From positions 62,001 through 126,000 of the forward strand of contig NZ_JAERRK010000021.1 of assembly GCF_016741775.1 (NCBI RefSeq): DNA of 64,000 bases, read 5' to 3'. Shown here one piece after another: positions 1-6,317 of the stretch. Below the pieces are notes generated by a model that was not told where the DNA came from, searched no databases, and saw nothing but the letters and a program-made list of their open reading frames with translations. Position numbers and translations under genes: made by a program. Each line of letters begins with the position of its first letter. Positions within the stretch are counted from its first letter, which is position 1. The stretch is from Streptomyces actinomycinicus (GTDB lineage Bacteria; Actinomycetota; Actinomycetes; Streptomycetales; Streptomycetaceae).

Positions 1-313
1 CCGGCTCGCTCCCGGCGGGGCCACCGCCACCGAACTGGCCGCTCACCTCGGGGTGACCAAGCAGGCGGCGAGTCAGCTGGTGGACGAGATCGTGCGCAAG
101 GGGTACGCGGAGCGGCGGCCGCATCCCGGGGACGCACGGGCTCGGCTGGTCGTCCTGACCGAGCGCGGCCGGGCCTGCACCCGGGCGGCGGAGGAGGCGG
201 CCGTCGACGTGGTCGGGGGGTGGGCCGAGCTGATGGGTGAGGGTGAAGTGCGCGCACTGTGGGGCCGGTTGGCGCGGATCGCCCCCCACGGCCCGATCAA
301 GCCAGCGTGGTGA
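1..313 (+). CDS. MarR-family regulator, C-terminal part (5' end outside window)
   Basis: The open frame runs from base 2 to the TGA ending at 313, about 103 residues; the start lies upstream of the window. The first visible part reads as a recognition helix and wing (L-G-V-T-K-Q-A-A-S-Q-L-V, then R-R-P-H-P-G-D-A-R-A-R-L-V-V-L-T), the typical MarR winged helix with its basic wing and the following L-T-x-x-G-R helix. MarR proteins are dimeric repressors or activators that respond to small phenolic or lipophilic ligands. The secreted lipase follows on the same strand after about 190 bp with its own promoter region, so it need not be the target. Family call is fairly sure; ligand and target are unknown. 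Confidence 0.8.
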   Translation, partial: RLAPGGATATELAAHLGVTKQAASQLVDEIVRKGYAERRPHPGDARARLVVLTERGRACTRAAEEAAVDVVGGWAELMGEGEVRALWGRLARIAPHGPIKPAW

Positions 314-383
314 CGGCCCGTCAGGGGGCGGGATTGCGGGGGCGGGTAGCGGGCCGGGGGGCGTCGGTTATCACTGGAAGTTT

Positions 384-427
384 TTACTGACGCGTAACTT
401 CACACTTGCACTACTCGCCCGTAACTT
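384..427. promoter_or_regulatory. Tandem operator-like sites before the lipase
   Basis: Two similar sites, TTACTGACGCGTAA (384-397) and CTACTCGCCCGTAA (411-424), are each followed by CTT and start exactly 27 bp apart. Both have a TAC-N6-GTA dyad. They lie 79-122 bp upstream of the lipase start codon, in an AT-richer patch. A dimeric repressor (TetR or MarR type) binding two helical faces is a reasonable inference; the regulator is not identified. Confidence 0.45.
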
Positions 428-505
428 GACGAATGAACAGCATCCCGTGATCCGGATCACAGGGTTAGGCCGTGCACCTCCCTTGAGCCGCAAGGAGATC
501 ACACG

Positions 506-1402
506 ATGCTGCCCTGGAAGCGAGTGCTCAGACCCCTCGCCGCGCTGCTCCTCACCGCCGCCGTCGCCGTCGTCCCCGCCGCCACCGCCAGCGCCTCCGA
601 CGCGCCCGACAGCGGATCCCTCCAGGCGAGCGAGGCCGGGAGCGGGGGCGGGTGGAACGACTACTCCTGCAAGCCCTCTGCCGCCCACCCCCGCCCGGTC
701 GTCCTCGTCCACGGCACCCTGGGCAACTCCGTCGACAACTGGCTGGGCCTCGCCCCCTACCTGAAGAGCCGCGCGTACTGCGTCTACTCCCTCGACTACG
801 GCCAGCTGCCCGGGGTTCCGTTCTTCCACGGCCTCGGGCCCATCGACAAGTCCGCGGGGCAGCTTTCCGCCTTTGTCGACAAGGTGCTCGCCGCGACCGG
901 AGCCGACAAGGCCGACCTGGTCGGACACTCCCAGGGCGGCTTGATGCCCCGCTACTACCTGAAGTTCCTCGGCGGGGCGGACAAGGTGAACGCCCTCGTC
1001 GGCATCGCCCCCGACAACCACGGCGCCACCCTGAGCGGGCTGACCAACCTGCTGCCGTACTTCCCCGGAGCCGAAGACCTGGTCAAGGCCACCACCCCCG
1101 GCCTCGCCGACCAGATCCCCGGCTCCGACTTCCTCACCAGGCTCAACGCGGGCGGTGACACCGTCCCCGGAGTGCACTACACGGTCATCGCCACCAAGTA
1201 CGACGAGGTGGCGACCCCCTGGCGCAGCCAGTACCTGAGCGGTTCCGACGTCCACAACGTCCTGCTCCAGGACCTGTGCTCGCTCGATCTCTCCGAACAC
1301 GTCGCGATCGGCCTGCTCGACCGGATCGCGTTCCACGAGGTGGCCAACGCGCTCGACCCGGCGCACGCCACCGCCACCACCTGTGCGTCGGTGTTCAGCT
1401 GA
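506..1402 (+). CDS. Secreted lipase/esterase, alpha/beta hydrolase (lipase class 2 type)
   Basis: 298-residue extracellular lipase. Residues 1-30 are a Sec signal peptide (basic start, Leu/Ala/Val core, cleavage near A-S-A). The mature part has V-L-V-H-G-T near residue 66-71 (oxyanion region) and the nucleophile elbow G-H-S-Q-G-G with Ser142; a later Asp and the His of S-E-H-V are likely to complete the triad. It would hydrolyse acylglycerols or esters outside the cell. Several Cys residues could form disulfides. The ATG at 506 is supported by AAGGAG at 492-497. The gene stands alone; the next gene is convergent. The paired dyads at 384-427 suggest repression by a local regulator. Confident for the family, not for the substrate. 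Confidence 0.9.
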   Translation: MLPWKRVLRPLAALLLTAAVAVVPAATASASDAPDSGSLQASEAGSGGGWNDYSCKPSAAHPRPVVLVHGTLGNSVDNWLGLAPYLKSRAYCVYSLDYGQLPGVPFFHGLGPIDKSAGQLSAFVDKVLAATGADKADLVGHSQGGLMPRYYLKFLGGADKVNALVGIAPDNHGATLSGLTNLLPYFPGAEDLVKATTPGLADQIPGSDFLTRLNAGGDTVPGVHYTVIATKYDEVATPWRSQYLSGSDVHNVLLQDLCSLDLSEHVAIGLLDRIAFHEVANALDPAHATATTCASVFS

Positions 1403-1453
1403 CCCACCGCCGGGGCCCGTCCGGCCTGAGCCGCCCGACGGGCCCCGGAACCC

Positions 1454-2464
1454 CTACCGGCGGTGGCCGCCACCCGCCGCGCGCCGCCGCACGGACAGGA
1501 ACAGCGCCGCCGACCCGGTCGCCAGCGCCGCCGCGCCGCCGATCGCGAGGTACGAGGTGCCGGCGGAGGCACCCGTCTCGGCGAGGTTCTCCGAGGTCCC
1601 GGCCGCCTTCGGCCGGCTGGCCGGGGCCACGGCGGACCGGCTCGGACCGGCGGTGGGCTCCGCCGAGGTGCGGGCGTCGTCGTCCCCGTGGCCGTGGTGC
1701 TCGACGGTCGACTTGTCGCTGCCGGCCTCGATCTGCTCGTCCGAGGGGGCGGAGGCGGTCGGCGCCGAGGTGGTCCCGGTGCTGCCGCCCGCGCCACCGC
1801 CCCCCTCCGCGCCACCGCTCCCGCCGCCGAACACCACGTCCGAGCAGGAGTAGAAGGCCTCGGGGCTGTCCGAGCGCTGCCAGACCGCGTACAGCAGCTG
1901 CCGGCCGGACCGCTCGGGCAGCGTGCCGGAGAAGGTGTAGAAGCCGCCCGAGGGCACCGGGTCGGTGGCCGTCGCCACCGGGTGCGCCAGGTCCAGGTCG
2001 GACCAGGCGAGCGGCTTCGCCGGGTCGTAACCGGACTTGGTGAGGTAGACCTTGAACGTCCCCTTGTGCGGGGCCGTCACGCGGTACTTGAAGGTGTACG
2101 AGCCGCTGCGCACGCTCGTCGCCGGCCAGTCGGCGCGGGCCAGGTCGAGGCCCTTGAACTCGGCGTTGTTCGCGCTGCACAGCTTGCCGTCCGGGATGAG
2201 CTGCCGGTGCCGTCCGGCGGCGTTGCCGATCCGGATGCCGTTCCAGTCGTACAGCGCCTGCGTGCCGCCGGCCGCCACGGCCGCCTTGCACGCGGCCGAC
2301 TTCGGGCTCTCCGGCCCCTCCGCGTAGCACTGCGAGACCCGGCTGACGGGGTCGCCCATCGAGCCGTGCGCGGACGCGGGGGTGGCGGCGAGTGCGGTCA
2401 GGGCGAGCGGTGCCAGGCCGAGCACGGCGACGGCGGACGCCCTGGCCTTGCGGCTGGTGGACAT
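1454..2464 (-). CDS. AA10 lytic polysaccharide monooxygenase with LAETG cell-wall sorting signal
   Basis: 336-residue copper monooxygenase that oxidatively cleaves chitin or cellulose. The signal peptide ends at A-S-A so that His33 becomes the N-terminal residue of the mature enzyme; with His133 in the A-P-H-K segment it would form the copper brace of AA10 enzymes. The catalytic domain runs to about residue 225 and carries the family K-x-G-Y-D-P...L-x-W-S-D-L stretch. A Gly/Ser/Thr/Pro-rich linker follows, then L-A-E-T-G at residues 294-298, a hydrophobic helix and an R-R-R tail: a complete sortase signal of the LAXTG type. The enzyme should therefore be displayed on the wall instead of freely secreted. 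It is convergent with the lipase. No chitin-binding module is visible after the catalytic domain. Confidence 0.9.
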   Translation of the reverse strand: MSTSRKARASAVAVLGLAPLALTALAATPASAHGSMGDPVSRVSQCYAEGPESPKSAACKAAVAAGGTQALYDWNGIRIGNAAGRHRQLIPDGKLCSANNAEFKGLDLARADWPATSVRSGSYTFKYRVTAPHKGTFKVYLTKSGYDPAKPLAWSDLDLAHPVATATDPVPSGGFYTFSGTLPERSGRQLLYAVWQRSDSPEAFYSCSDVVFGGGSGGAEGGGGAGGSTGTTSAPTASAPSDEQIEAGSDKSTVEHHGHGDDDARTSAEPTAGPSRSAVAPASRPKAAGTSENLAETGASAGTSYLAIGGAAALATGSAALFLSVRRRAAGGGHRR

Positions 2465-2583
2465 GCGGAACTCCTCGGAACGGTCCGTGGGGTGGGGTGA
2501 ATCCCGTGGGGGTGATCAGAAGCTAGCCCCGAAGAACCGCGAATTCGCCTGCTGAGGGCGGTGGGAGGAGATCCTTATGGTTC

Positions 2584-2632
2584 GCTTAAGGAGGCGCTCA
2601 GGCTCCGCTCAGGCAGATACCGTGCGTGCATG
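2584..2632 (+). promoter_or_regulatory. Response-regulator-like direct repeats and leaderless promoter without an intact gene
   Basis: GCTTAAGG (2584), GCTCAGGC (2596) and GCTCAGGC (2607) are direct repeats spaced 12 and 11 bp, the layout of OmpR/PhoB-family operators. TACCGT (2618-2623) lies 6 nt before an ATG at 2630, as in a leaderless promoter. The frame that follows starts M-T-D-S-A-D-G-V-R-I but then becomes Arg/Gly-rich and runs into the 49-bp repeats, so I do not call it a gene. It may be the stub of a lost response-regulator gene. Confidence 0.35.
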
Positions 2633-2750
2633 ACCGACAGCGCCGACGGGGTACGGATACGTGGTCGTGGAGCCCCGGGCCGACGCCCGTACGGCCGCAC
2701 CTACCGCAAACGGCTGGACCGAGGGCTGGATCGAGACGTCCAGACGGCAC

Positions 2751-2848
2751 TGGACCGAGACGTCCAGGCGTCAGCCGTCGGGCCACCAGGTTCGTGCGAT
2801 GGACCGAGACGTCCAGGCGTCAGCCGTCGGGCCACCAGGTTCGTGCGA
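2751..2848. repeat. Tandem duplication, 49-bp unit, two perfect copies
   Basis: Bases 2751-2799 are repeated exactly at 2800-2848. A degenerate partial copy of the same beginning (ctggatcgagacgtccag) lies at 2726-2743. On the minus strand each unit contains the last codons and stop of the 44-residue gene (…T-W-W-P-D-G-stop), so the second unit is a duplicated 3' end lying downstream of the stop. Confidence 0.9.
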
Positions 2849-2954
2849 TGTCCTTGCGCACCTCGGGGCGCCCTGCGGGGCGCTCTTCCGCCTCCTCGCG
2901 GAGTCGGCGGGTGTCCGTCCTCTTCAGGGGCTTCTGCACGGTCACGCGGCGCAT
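2820..2954 (-). CDS. Small basic protein of unknown function, 44 residues
   Basis: A 45-codon frame with ATG at 2954 and TGA at 2820. It is preceded on the minus strand by AAGGAGG 6 nt from the ATG, about the best ribosome binding site in the window. The product is Arg/Glu/Lys-rich (10-11 Arg), starts M-R-R-V-T-V-Q-K, has the central R-R-L-R-E-E-A-E-E-R helix-like stretch and ends R-T-W-W-P-D-G. No signal peptide or membrane segment. I do not recognise a function; it resembles short conserved Streptomyces proteins with a T-W-W-P ending, but that is from memory. The 3' end is duplicated downstream as a 49-bp tandem repeat. The strong SD and unbroken frame argue that it is expressed. Confidence 0.65.
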   Translation of the reverse strand: MRRVTVQKPLKRTDTRRLREEAEERPAGRPEVRKDIARTWWPDG

Positions 2955-3036
2955 GGCTGCCTCCTTCAGCGCCCACCGAGTTCCGTGTTCTCACGGGGAC
3001 AGGCGCTTTTGGGGAGAGTTCCTCATCGGTTTCGGT

Positions 3037-3086
3037 TTGTCAGTGGCGGCTGTCACGTCCGCACTGTCAGTGGCGTGTGTCACTTT
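3037..3086 (+). promoter_or_regulatory. Two RecA-NDp/PafBC-like DNA-damage promoter motifs in tandem
   Basis: TTGTCAGTG (3037-3045) matches the actinobacterial RecA-independent damage promoter element TTGTCRGTG-N8-TANNNT, and CTGTCAGTG (3064-3072) matches in 8 of 9 positions. The hexamers after N8 are CACGTC and CACTTT, so the -10 fit is imperfect (A2 and T6 present in the second). The repeats are 27 bp apart, 17 of 19 bases identical (3038-3056 and 3065-3083), and contain four TGTCA pentamers at 3038, 3051, 3065 and 3078. CACTTT ends 6 nt before the ATG at 3093. Confidence 0.4.
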
Positions 3087-3092
3087 GAGGTC

Positions 3093-3344
3093 ATGACGAG
3101 CGAGAACCGGCACACGGTTGCAGACGCCCCGGAAGTGGACTGGGATGCCCTGTCCGCATCCTTCGACGAGGAGCCGGACCACGGCCTGCGGGACCCCGCG
3201 GTACGGGCCGCCTGGGCGGCCAGGCTGCGATCCTGGCTGCCCACCGGCCCCGCCGACATCCTCGGCCTGAGCTGCGGCACCGGCACCATGTCACTCCTCG
3301 CGGCCGAACAGGGGCACCGGGTGACCGTGGCGGCAGTGGTGTGA
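3093..3344 (+). pseudogene. SAM-dependent methyltransferase, truncated N-terminal remnant
   Basis: 83 codons from ATG 3093 to TGA 3344. It reads as the start of a class I methyltransferase: an acidic N-terminal helix (E-V-D-W-D-A-L-S-A-S-F-D-E-E-P-D-H-G-L), then the SAM motif I as G-L-S-C-G-T-G-T followed by S-L-L-A-A-E-Q-G-H-R-V-T. Intact relatives have D-x-G-C-G-T-G and continue for another 130 or more residues; here the frame stops right after the second beta strand (A-A-V-V). The first motif I Asp is also replaced. I therefore treat it as a broken gene. The damage-promoter-like repeats directly upstream may be what is left of its control region. Confidence 0.65.
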
Positions 3345-3427
3345 CCGCCGGGCGGGATCCCGGCCGGGCGTCGCGGACCGGAACCCGGGCAGGGCGGCGA
3401 CGGGCGGTCCGCGGTGGCCGGGGTGTG

Positions 3428-3931
3428 TCAGCTCAGCAACTGTGTGAAGCCGTCCTTGCGGGCCGCCAGTGCCTCCAGCGTGTCCAGGGCGGCCACTGCG
3501 GCGGACGCAGCCTCCGGGTCCGTCTCGCCGAGCCCGCTCTCGGCGAACTCGTCCTCGTCCAGCCGTCGTACGTCCCGGCCGTCGGCGGAGCGCCACAGGT
3601 CCAGGTCGAGGTCCTCCACGACGAGGTCGGTGCCGGACAGCACCGCGGGGCGGGTGACGTCGCAGTACCAGCCCTTCACGGCACCGTCCGCGGCGCGGAC
3701 CTCCTTCACCGAGTACCAGCGGTCCCGCCAGTAGTACTCGGTGAACACGTCACCGGGCTCGAACCGCACGAACCCGAAGTCGCGCACCCCGGAGCCCGCC
3801 CAGGGAGCACGCACGGCGATCCGCACGCCGTCGTCGTGCAACAGCTCCGCCGGGTAACGGATCTTCGTGCGCCCCGCCTTGACCAGGACGACCTCCAGCC
3901 GGTTCACCGGCTCAGCCGAGTTCGCGGACAT
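3428..3931 (-). CDS. DUF402 domain protein
   Basis: 167-residue cytoplasmic protein with the DUF402 fold of predicted nucleotide or phosphonate-nucleotide hydrolases (FomD, Ntdp-type). Visible family features are F-x-P-G-D-V-F-T-E-Y-Y-W-R-D-R-W-Y-S-V, G-W-Y-C-D-V-T-R-P and the acidic D-L-V-V-E-D-L-D-L-D-L-W metal-binding stretch. ATG 3931 is chosen because GGAGG sits 6 nt upstream; a longer frame to 3949 lacks one. The gene overlaps the end of the GNAT gene by 20 bp, so the two are translationally coupled. The substrate cannot be told from sequence. Confidence 0.85.
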   Translation of the reverse strand: MSANSAEPVNRLEVVLVKAGRTKIRYPAELLHDDGVRIAVRAPWAGSGVRDFGFVRFEPGDVFTEYYWRDRWYSVKEVRAADGAVKGWYCDVTRPAVLSGTDLVVEDLDLDLWRSADGRDVRRLDEDEFAESGLGETDPEAASAAVAALDTLEALAARKDGFTQLLS

Positions 3932-4841
3932 AGCGCACCTCCGTCGCACACTTCTCGTACCCGAGCCATTCGTTGATGGCGATCATCGGGGCGTTCCCGG
4001 TGTCGTTGCCGGTGAAGGCCTCGGTGACACCGGCGGCGCGGGCCCGGTGCAGCCCATGGATCTTGGCGAGCTTGGCCAGGCCCCGGCCGCGATGGGCGCG
4101 GGCGGTGCCGGTCATCGCCGTGACGTAGCGCGTGTCGCCGTCGGTGTGGGCCACGGTGAAGGCGACCGGACGGCCGTCGGCACAGGCGACCGTGGTCAGC
4201 TCCCGGTCCAGCAGCGGGTGGTTCCAGGTCTGCGCGAGCCAGGCGTCGTAGTCCGTGAACTCGGCCTGGATGTCGCCCGGTTCGTCCAGCACCGTCTCCG
4301 CGTCCAGGTCGAACAGCGGCCGGGGATCGCCGGCGAAGTCGGCGGCGGTGCGCAGTTCCACGCCGGCCGGGACCTCCAGCGGCGGCGGAAGGGTGCCGTG
4401 CGCCAGGTCGAGCCGGAGGAAGAAGCCGCTGCGGCCCTGCCGGTAGCCGCGCCGCTCGGCGAAGGCCCGGTTGGCCGGCTCGTCCAGCGCCCACGCGAAC
4501 AGCTTGGTCGCGCCCAGGGACGCCAGGTACTCCTCGGCGGCCTGCACCAGCAGCCGGCCCGCACCGCGCCCGGTCCGGTCCGGCCGGACGTAGACGTTCA
4601 GACAGCCCTGGCCCGGTTCCGGGCTGTCATGGGCCAGATAGACCTGGGCCGTGCCGATCACCTCACCGTCCTCCTCCGCCACCAGCGGCCGGTAACGGGC
4701 ACCGGGGTGGCTGTGTACGGCCGTGTGCCGGACCGACTCCGGCGTGAACAGGATGTACGGGAGGGCGAGGCGACGGACGCGGACGAAGCCCTCGGCGTCG
4801 GCCTGGTCGGCGGGGCGTAGATCACGTACGAGGACGGTCAT
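3912..4841 (-). CDS. GNAT acetyltransferase with two tandem domains
   Basis: 309 residues with two GNAT folds. The N-terminal half has V-Y-V-R-P-D-R-T-G-R-G-A-G-R-L-L, a proper acetyl-CoA loop (motif A R/Q-x-x-G-x-G/A); the C-terminal half has T-G-T-A-R-A-H-R-G-R-G-L-A-K-L-A-K, another good motif A, followed by the N-D-x-x-N-A-P-M-I-A-I-N-E-W-L-G-Y signature of motif B. The double-domain layout is the one used by mycothiol synthase-like and many actinobacterial resistance or amino-group acetyltransferases. It is first gene of a two-gene unit with the DUF402 protein. Divergent from the GntR gene, sharing a 72-bp spacer. Confidence 0.88.
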   Translation of the reverse strand: MTVLVRDLRPADQADAEGFVRVRRLALPYILFTPESVRHTAVHSHPGARYRPLVAEEDGEVIGTAQVYLAHDSPEPGQGCLNVYVRPDRTGRGAGRLLVQAAEEYLASLGATKLFAWALDEPANRAFAERRGYRQGRSGFFLRLDLAHGTLPPPLEVPAGVELRTAADFAGDPRPLFDLDAETVLDEPGDIQAEFTDYDAWLAQTWNHPLLDRELTTVACADGRPVAFTVAHTDGDTRYVTAMTGTARAHRGRGLAKLAKIHGLHRARAAGVTEAFTGNDTGNAPMIAINEWLGYEKCATEVRYVRELG

Positions 4842-4913
4842 GGTGAGGCACCGTACGGGGCGGGGAGGCGGGGCTGCCTCTCATTTTCCGGCGGGTGCGG
4901 GAGAATCGGCCTC

Positions 4914-5282
4914 GTGAGCCTGAAGATCCGCATCGATGACAGCGCGCCTCCGTACGAGCAGGTGCGGGCGCAGATTTCCGAGCAGGCACGGTCCGGTACG
5001 CTCCCGGTGGGGTACCGGCTGCCGACCGTGCGGGGGCTGGCCGAGTCCCTGGGGCTCGCGGTGAACACGGTGGCCAAGGCGTACCGGGCGCTGGAGGGCG
5101 ACGGGGTGATCGAGACGCGGGGGCGCAACGGCACGTTCGTGGCTGCCGCCGGCTCGGCCGCGGAACGGGAGGCGTCGTCGGCCGCGCAGGCCTATGCGGA
5201 GCGGGTGCGCCGACTGGGGCTGGGGGAGGACGCGGCACTGACCGCGGTACGCGACGCCCTGCGGGCGGCATACGGGGAGTAG
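4914..5282 (+). CDS. GntR-family regulator, YtrA subfamily
   Basis: 122-residue regulator: a GntR winged helix (Y-E-Q-V-R-A-Q-I...L-P-T-V-R-x-L-A-x-x-L-G-L-A-V-N-T-V-A-K-A-Y-R-A-L-E) in residues 10-75 and only a short helical tail of about 45 residues, which is the YtrA type lacking a ligand domain. YtrA genes usually control ABC transporters, but none is adjacent here. The start is GTG at 4914; GAGAAT at 4901-4906 lies 7 nt upstream and no SD is visible, so the mRNA may be leaderless. Divergent from the GNAT gene. Confidence 0.9.
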   Translation: MSLKIRIDDSAPPYEQVRAQISEQARSGTLPVGYRLPTVRGLAESLGLAVNTVAKAYRALEGDGVIETRGRNGTFVAAAGSAAEREASSAAQAYAERVRRLGLGEDAALTAVRDALRAAYGE

Positions 5283-5531
5283 GGGGCGCCGGGCGAGGAA
5301 CCGGGGCCGGGCAGGGTCCGGCACCGCCGGGCTGCGCCGTCGTGGCCGACCGCCGTTGCGGCGGCGAAGAAGAAGCCGGCGGGGAACGAGCCGGCGGGGA
5401 GCGCGTCGGGACGCGAGTGGCCGGTGGGGAGCAGGTTGGTGTGGGAGGGGCCGCTGGGGGAGTGGCCGGTGGGGAGCAGGTCGGCTTGGGGTGGCCGCGT
5501 GGGAGTGGCCGGAGGGGAGTCGGGGGGTGGG
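5283..5531. repeat. Intergenic region with 21-bp direct repeats
   Basis: The 249 bp between the GntR and DUF72 genes (convergent) are Gly/Arg-codon-like G-rich DNA without a supportable gene. A 21-bp block starting agtggccggtggggagca occurs at 5416-5436 and 5461-5481 (45 bp apart, identical). Shorter variants (gccggcggggaacgag, gccggcggggagcg, gtggccggaggggag) flank it, suggesting a decayed tandem array. Confidence 0.7.
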
Positions 5532-6302
5532 TCAGGGAAGTCTGGTGGGTTCCGGGGTGCGGGTGACCGTCAGGCCTGCCCGCGATGCCGCCCGTCCGAA
5601 CACCACCGCATCCTGGACCGCCGCGCCCCCGGGGTCGTTGTTGAAGTACGCGTACACGTCCTCCTGGTCCGACCAGGTCGTCGCGATGCGGTCCACCCAG
5701 GTCTCCAGGGACCGCCTGCCGTAGCGGGGCCACGGCTGGGCGCGGCCCTGGTGGAAGCGGACATAGCCCCAGTCGGCGGTGCGCCACAGCGGAGCGACCG
5801 GGCGGGCCAGCACGTCCGCCCAGCACAGGGCAGCGCCCCGGGACTCCAGGACCCGCCGCAGTTCCGGCGTCCACCAGGAGTCGTGACGGGGCTCCACGGC
5901 GACCCGGGTGCCGGACGGGAAGCGGGCCAGACAGGCGTCCAGCAGGGCGGGATCGGCGCGCAGGGTGGGCGGGAGCTGGAGGAGGACCGGGCCCAGGCGG
6001 TCGCCGAGCCCTTCCGCATGGCTCATCAGGCGGTGGACCGGCTCCTCGGGTTCCTTGAGGCGCTTGATGTGGGTGAGATAGCGACTGGCCTTGACCGCGA
6101 CGACGAAGTCCGGCGGCACGCGGTCCCGCCACGCCTCGAAGGTCTCCCGCGACGGCAGCCGGTAGAACGCGTTGTTGATCTCCACGGTCGCGAACAGCCG
6201 GGTGTACTCCTCCAGCCACAGCCGCGCCGGGACCCCGGCCGGATAGACCAGGTCCCGCCAGTCCTTGTACTGCCACCCCGACGTGCCGACGAACAGGGTC
6301 AT
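5532..6302 (-). CDS. DUF72 family protein
   Basis: 256 residues, full length for the DUF72 (YecE-like) TIM-barrel family. Visible features: G-T-S-G-W-Q-Y-K-D-W at the N terminus, F-x-T-V-E-I-N-N-A-F-Y-R-L-P, V-K-A-S-R-Y-L-T-H-I-K-R-L, L-G-P-V-L-L-Q-L-P-P, E-P-R-H-D-S-W and V-Y-A-Y-F-N-N-D-P-G-G-A-A. The biochemical role of the family is not settled. It lies downstream of the DUF5925 gene on the same strand, only 15 bp from its stop, so the two are probably co-transcribed. Confidence 0.92.
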   Translation of the reverse strand: MTLFVGTSGWQYKDWRDLVYPAGVPARLWLEEYTRLFATVEINNAFYRLPSRETFEAWRDRVPPDFVVAVKASRYLTHIKRLKEPEEPVHRLMSHAEGLGDRLGPVLLQLPPTLRADPALLDACLARFPSGTRVAVEPRHDSWWTPELRRVLESRGAALCWADVLARPVAPLWRTADWGYVRFHQGRAQPWPRYGRRSLETWVDRIATTWSDQEDVYAYFNNDPGGAAVQDAVVFGRAASRAGLTVTRTPEPTRLP

Positions 6303-6317
6303 ACCCTCATGAAAGCA

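Noticed and set aside
2561..3088. 175-residue plus-strand frame across the 49-bp repeats
   Set aside because: Composition changes abruptly, it reads through the repeats, and the antisense 44-residue gene has a far better start.
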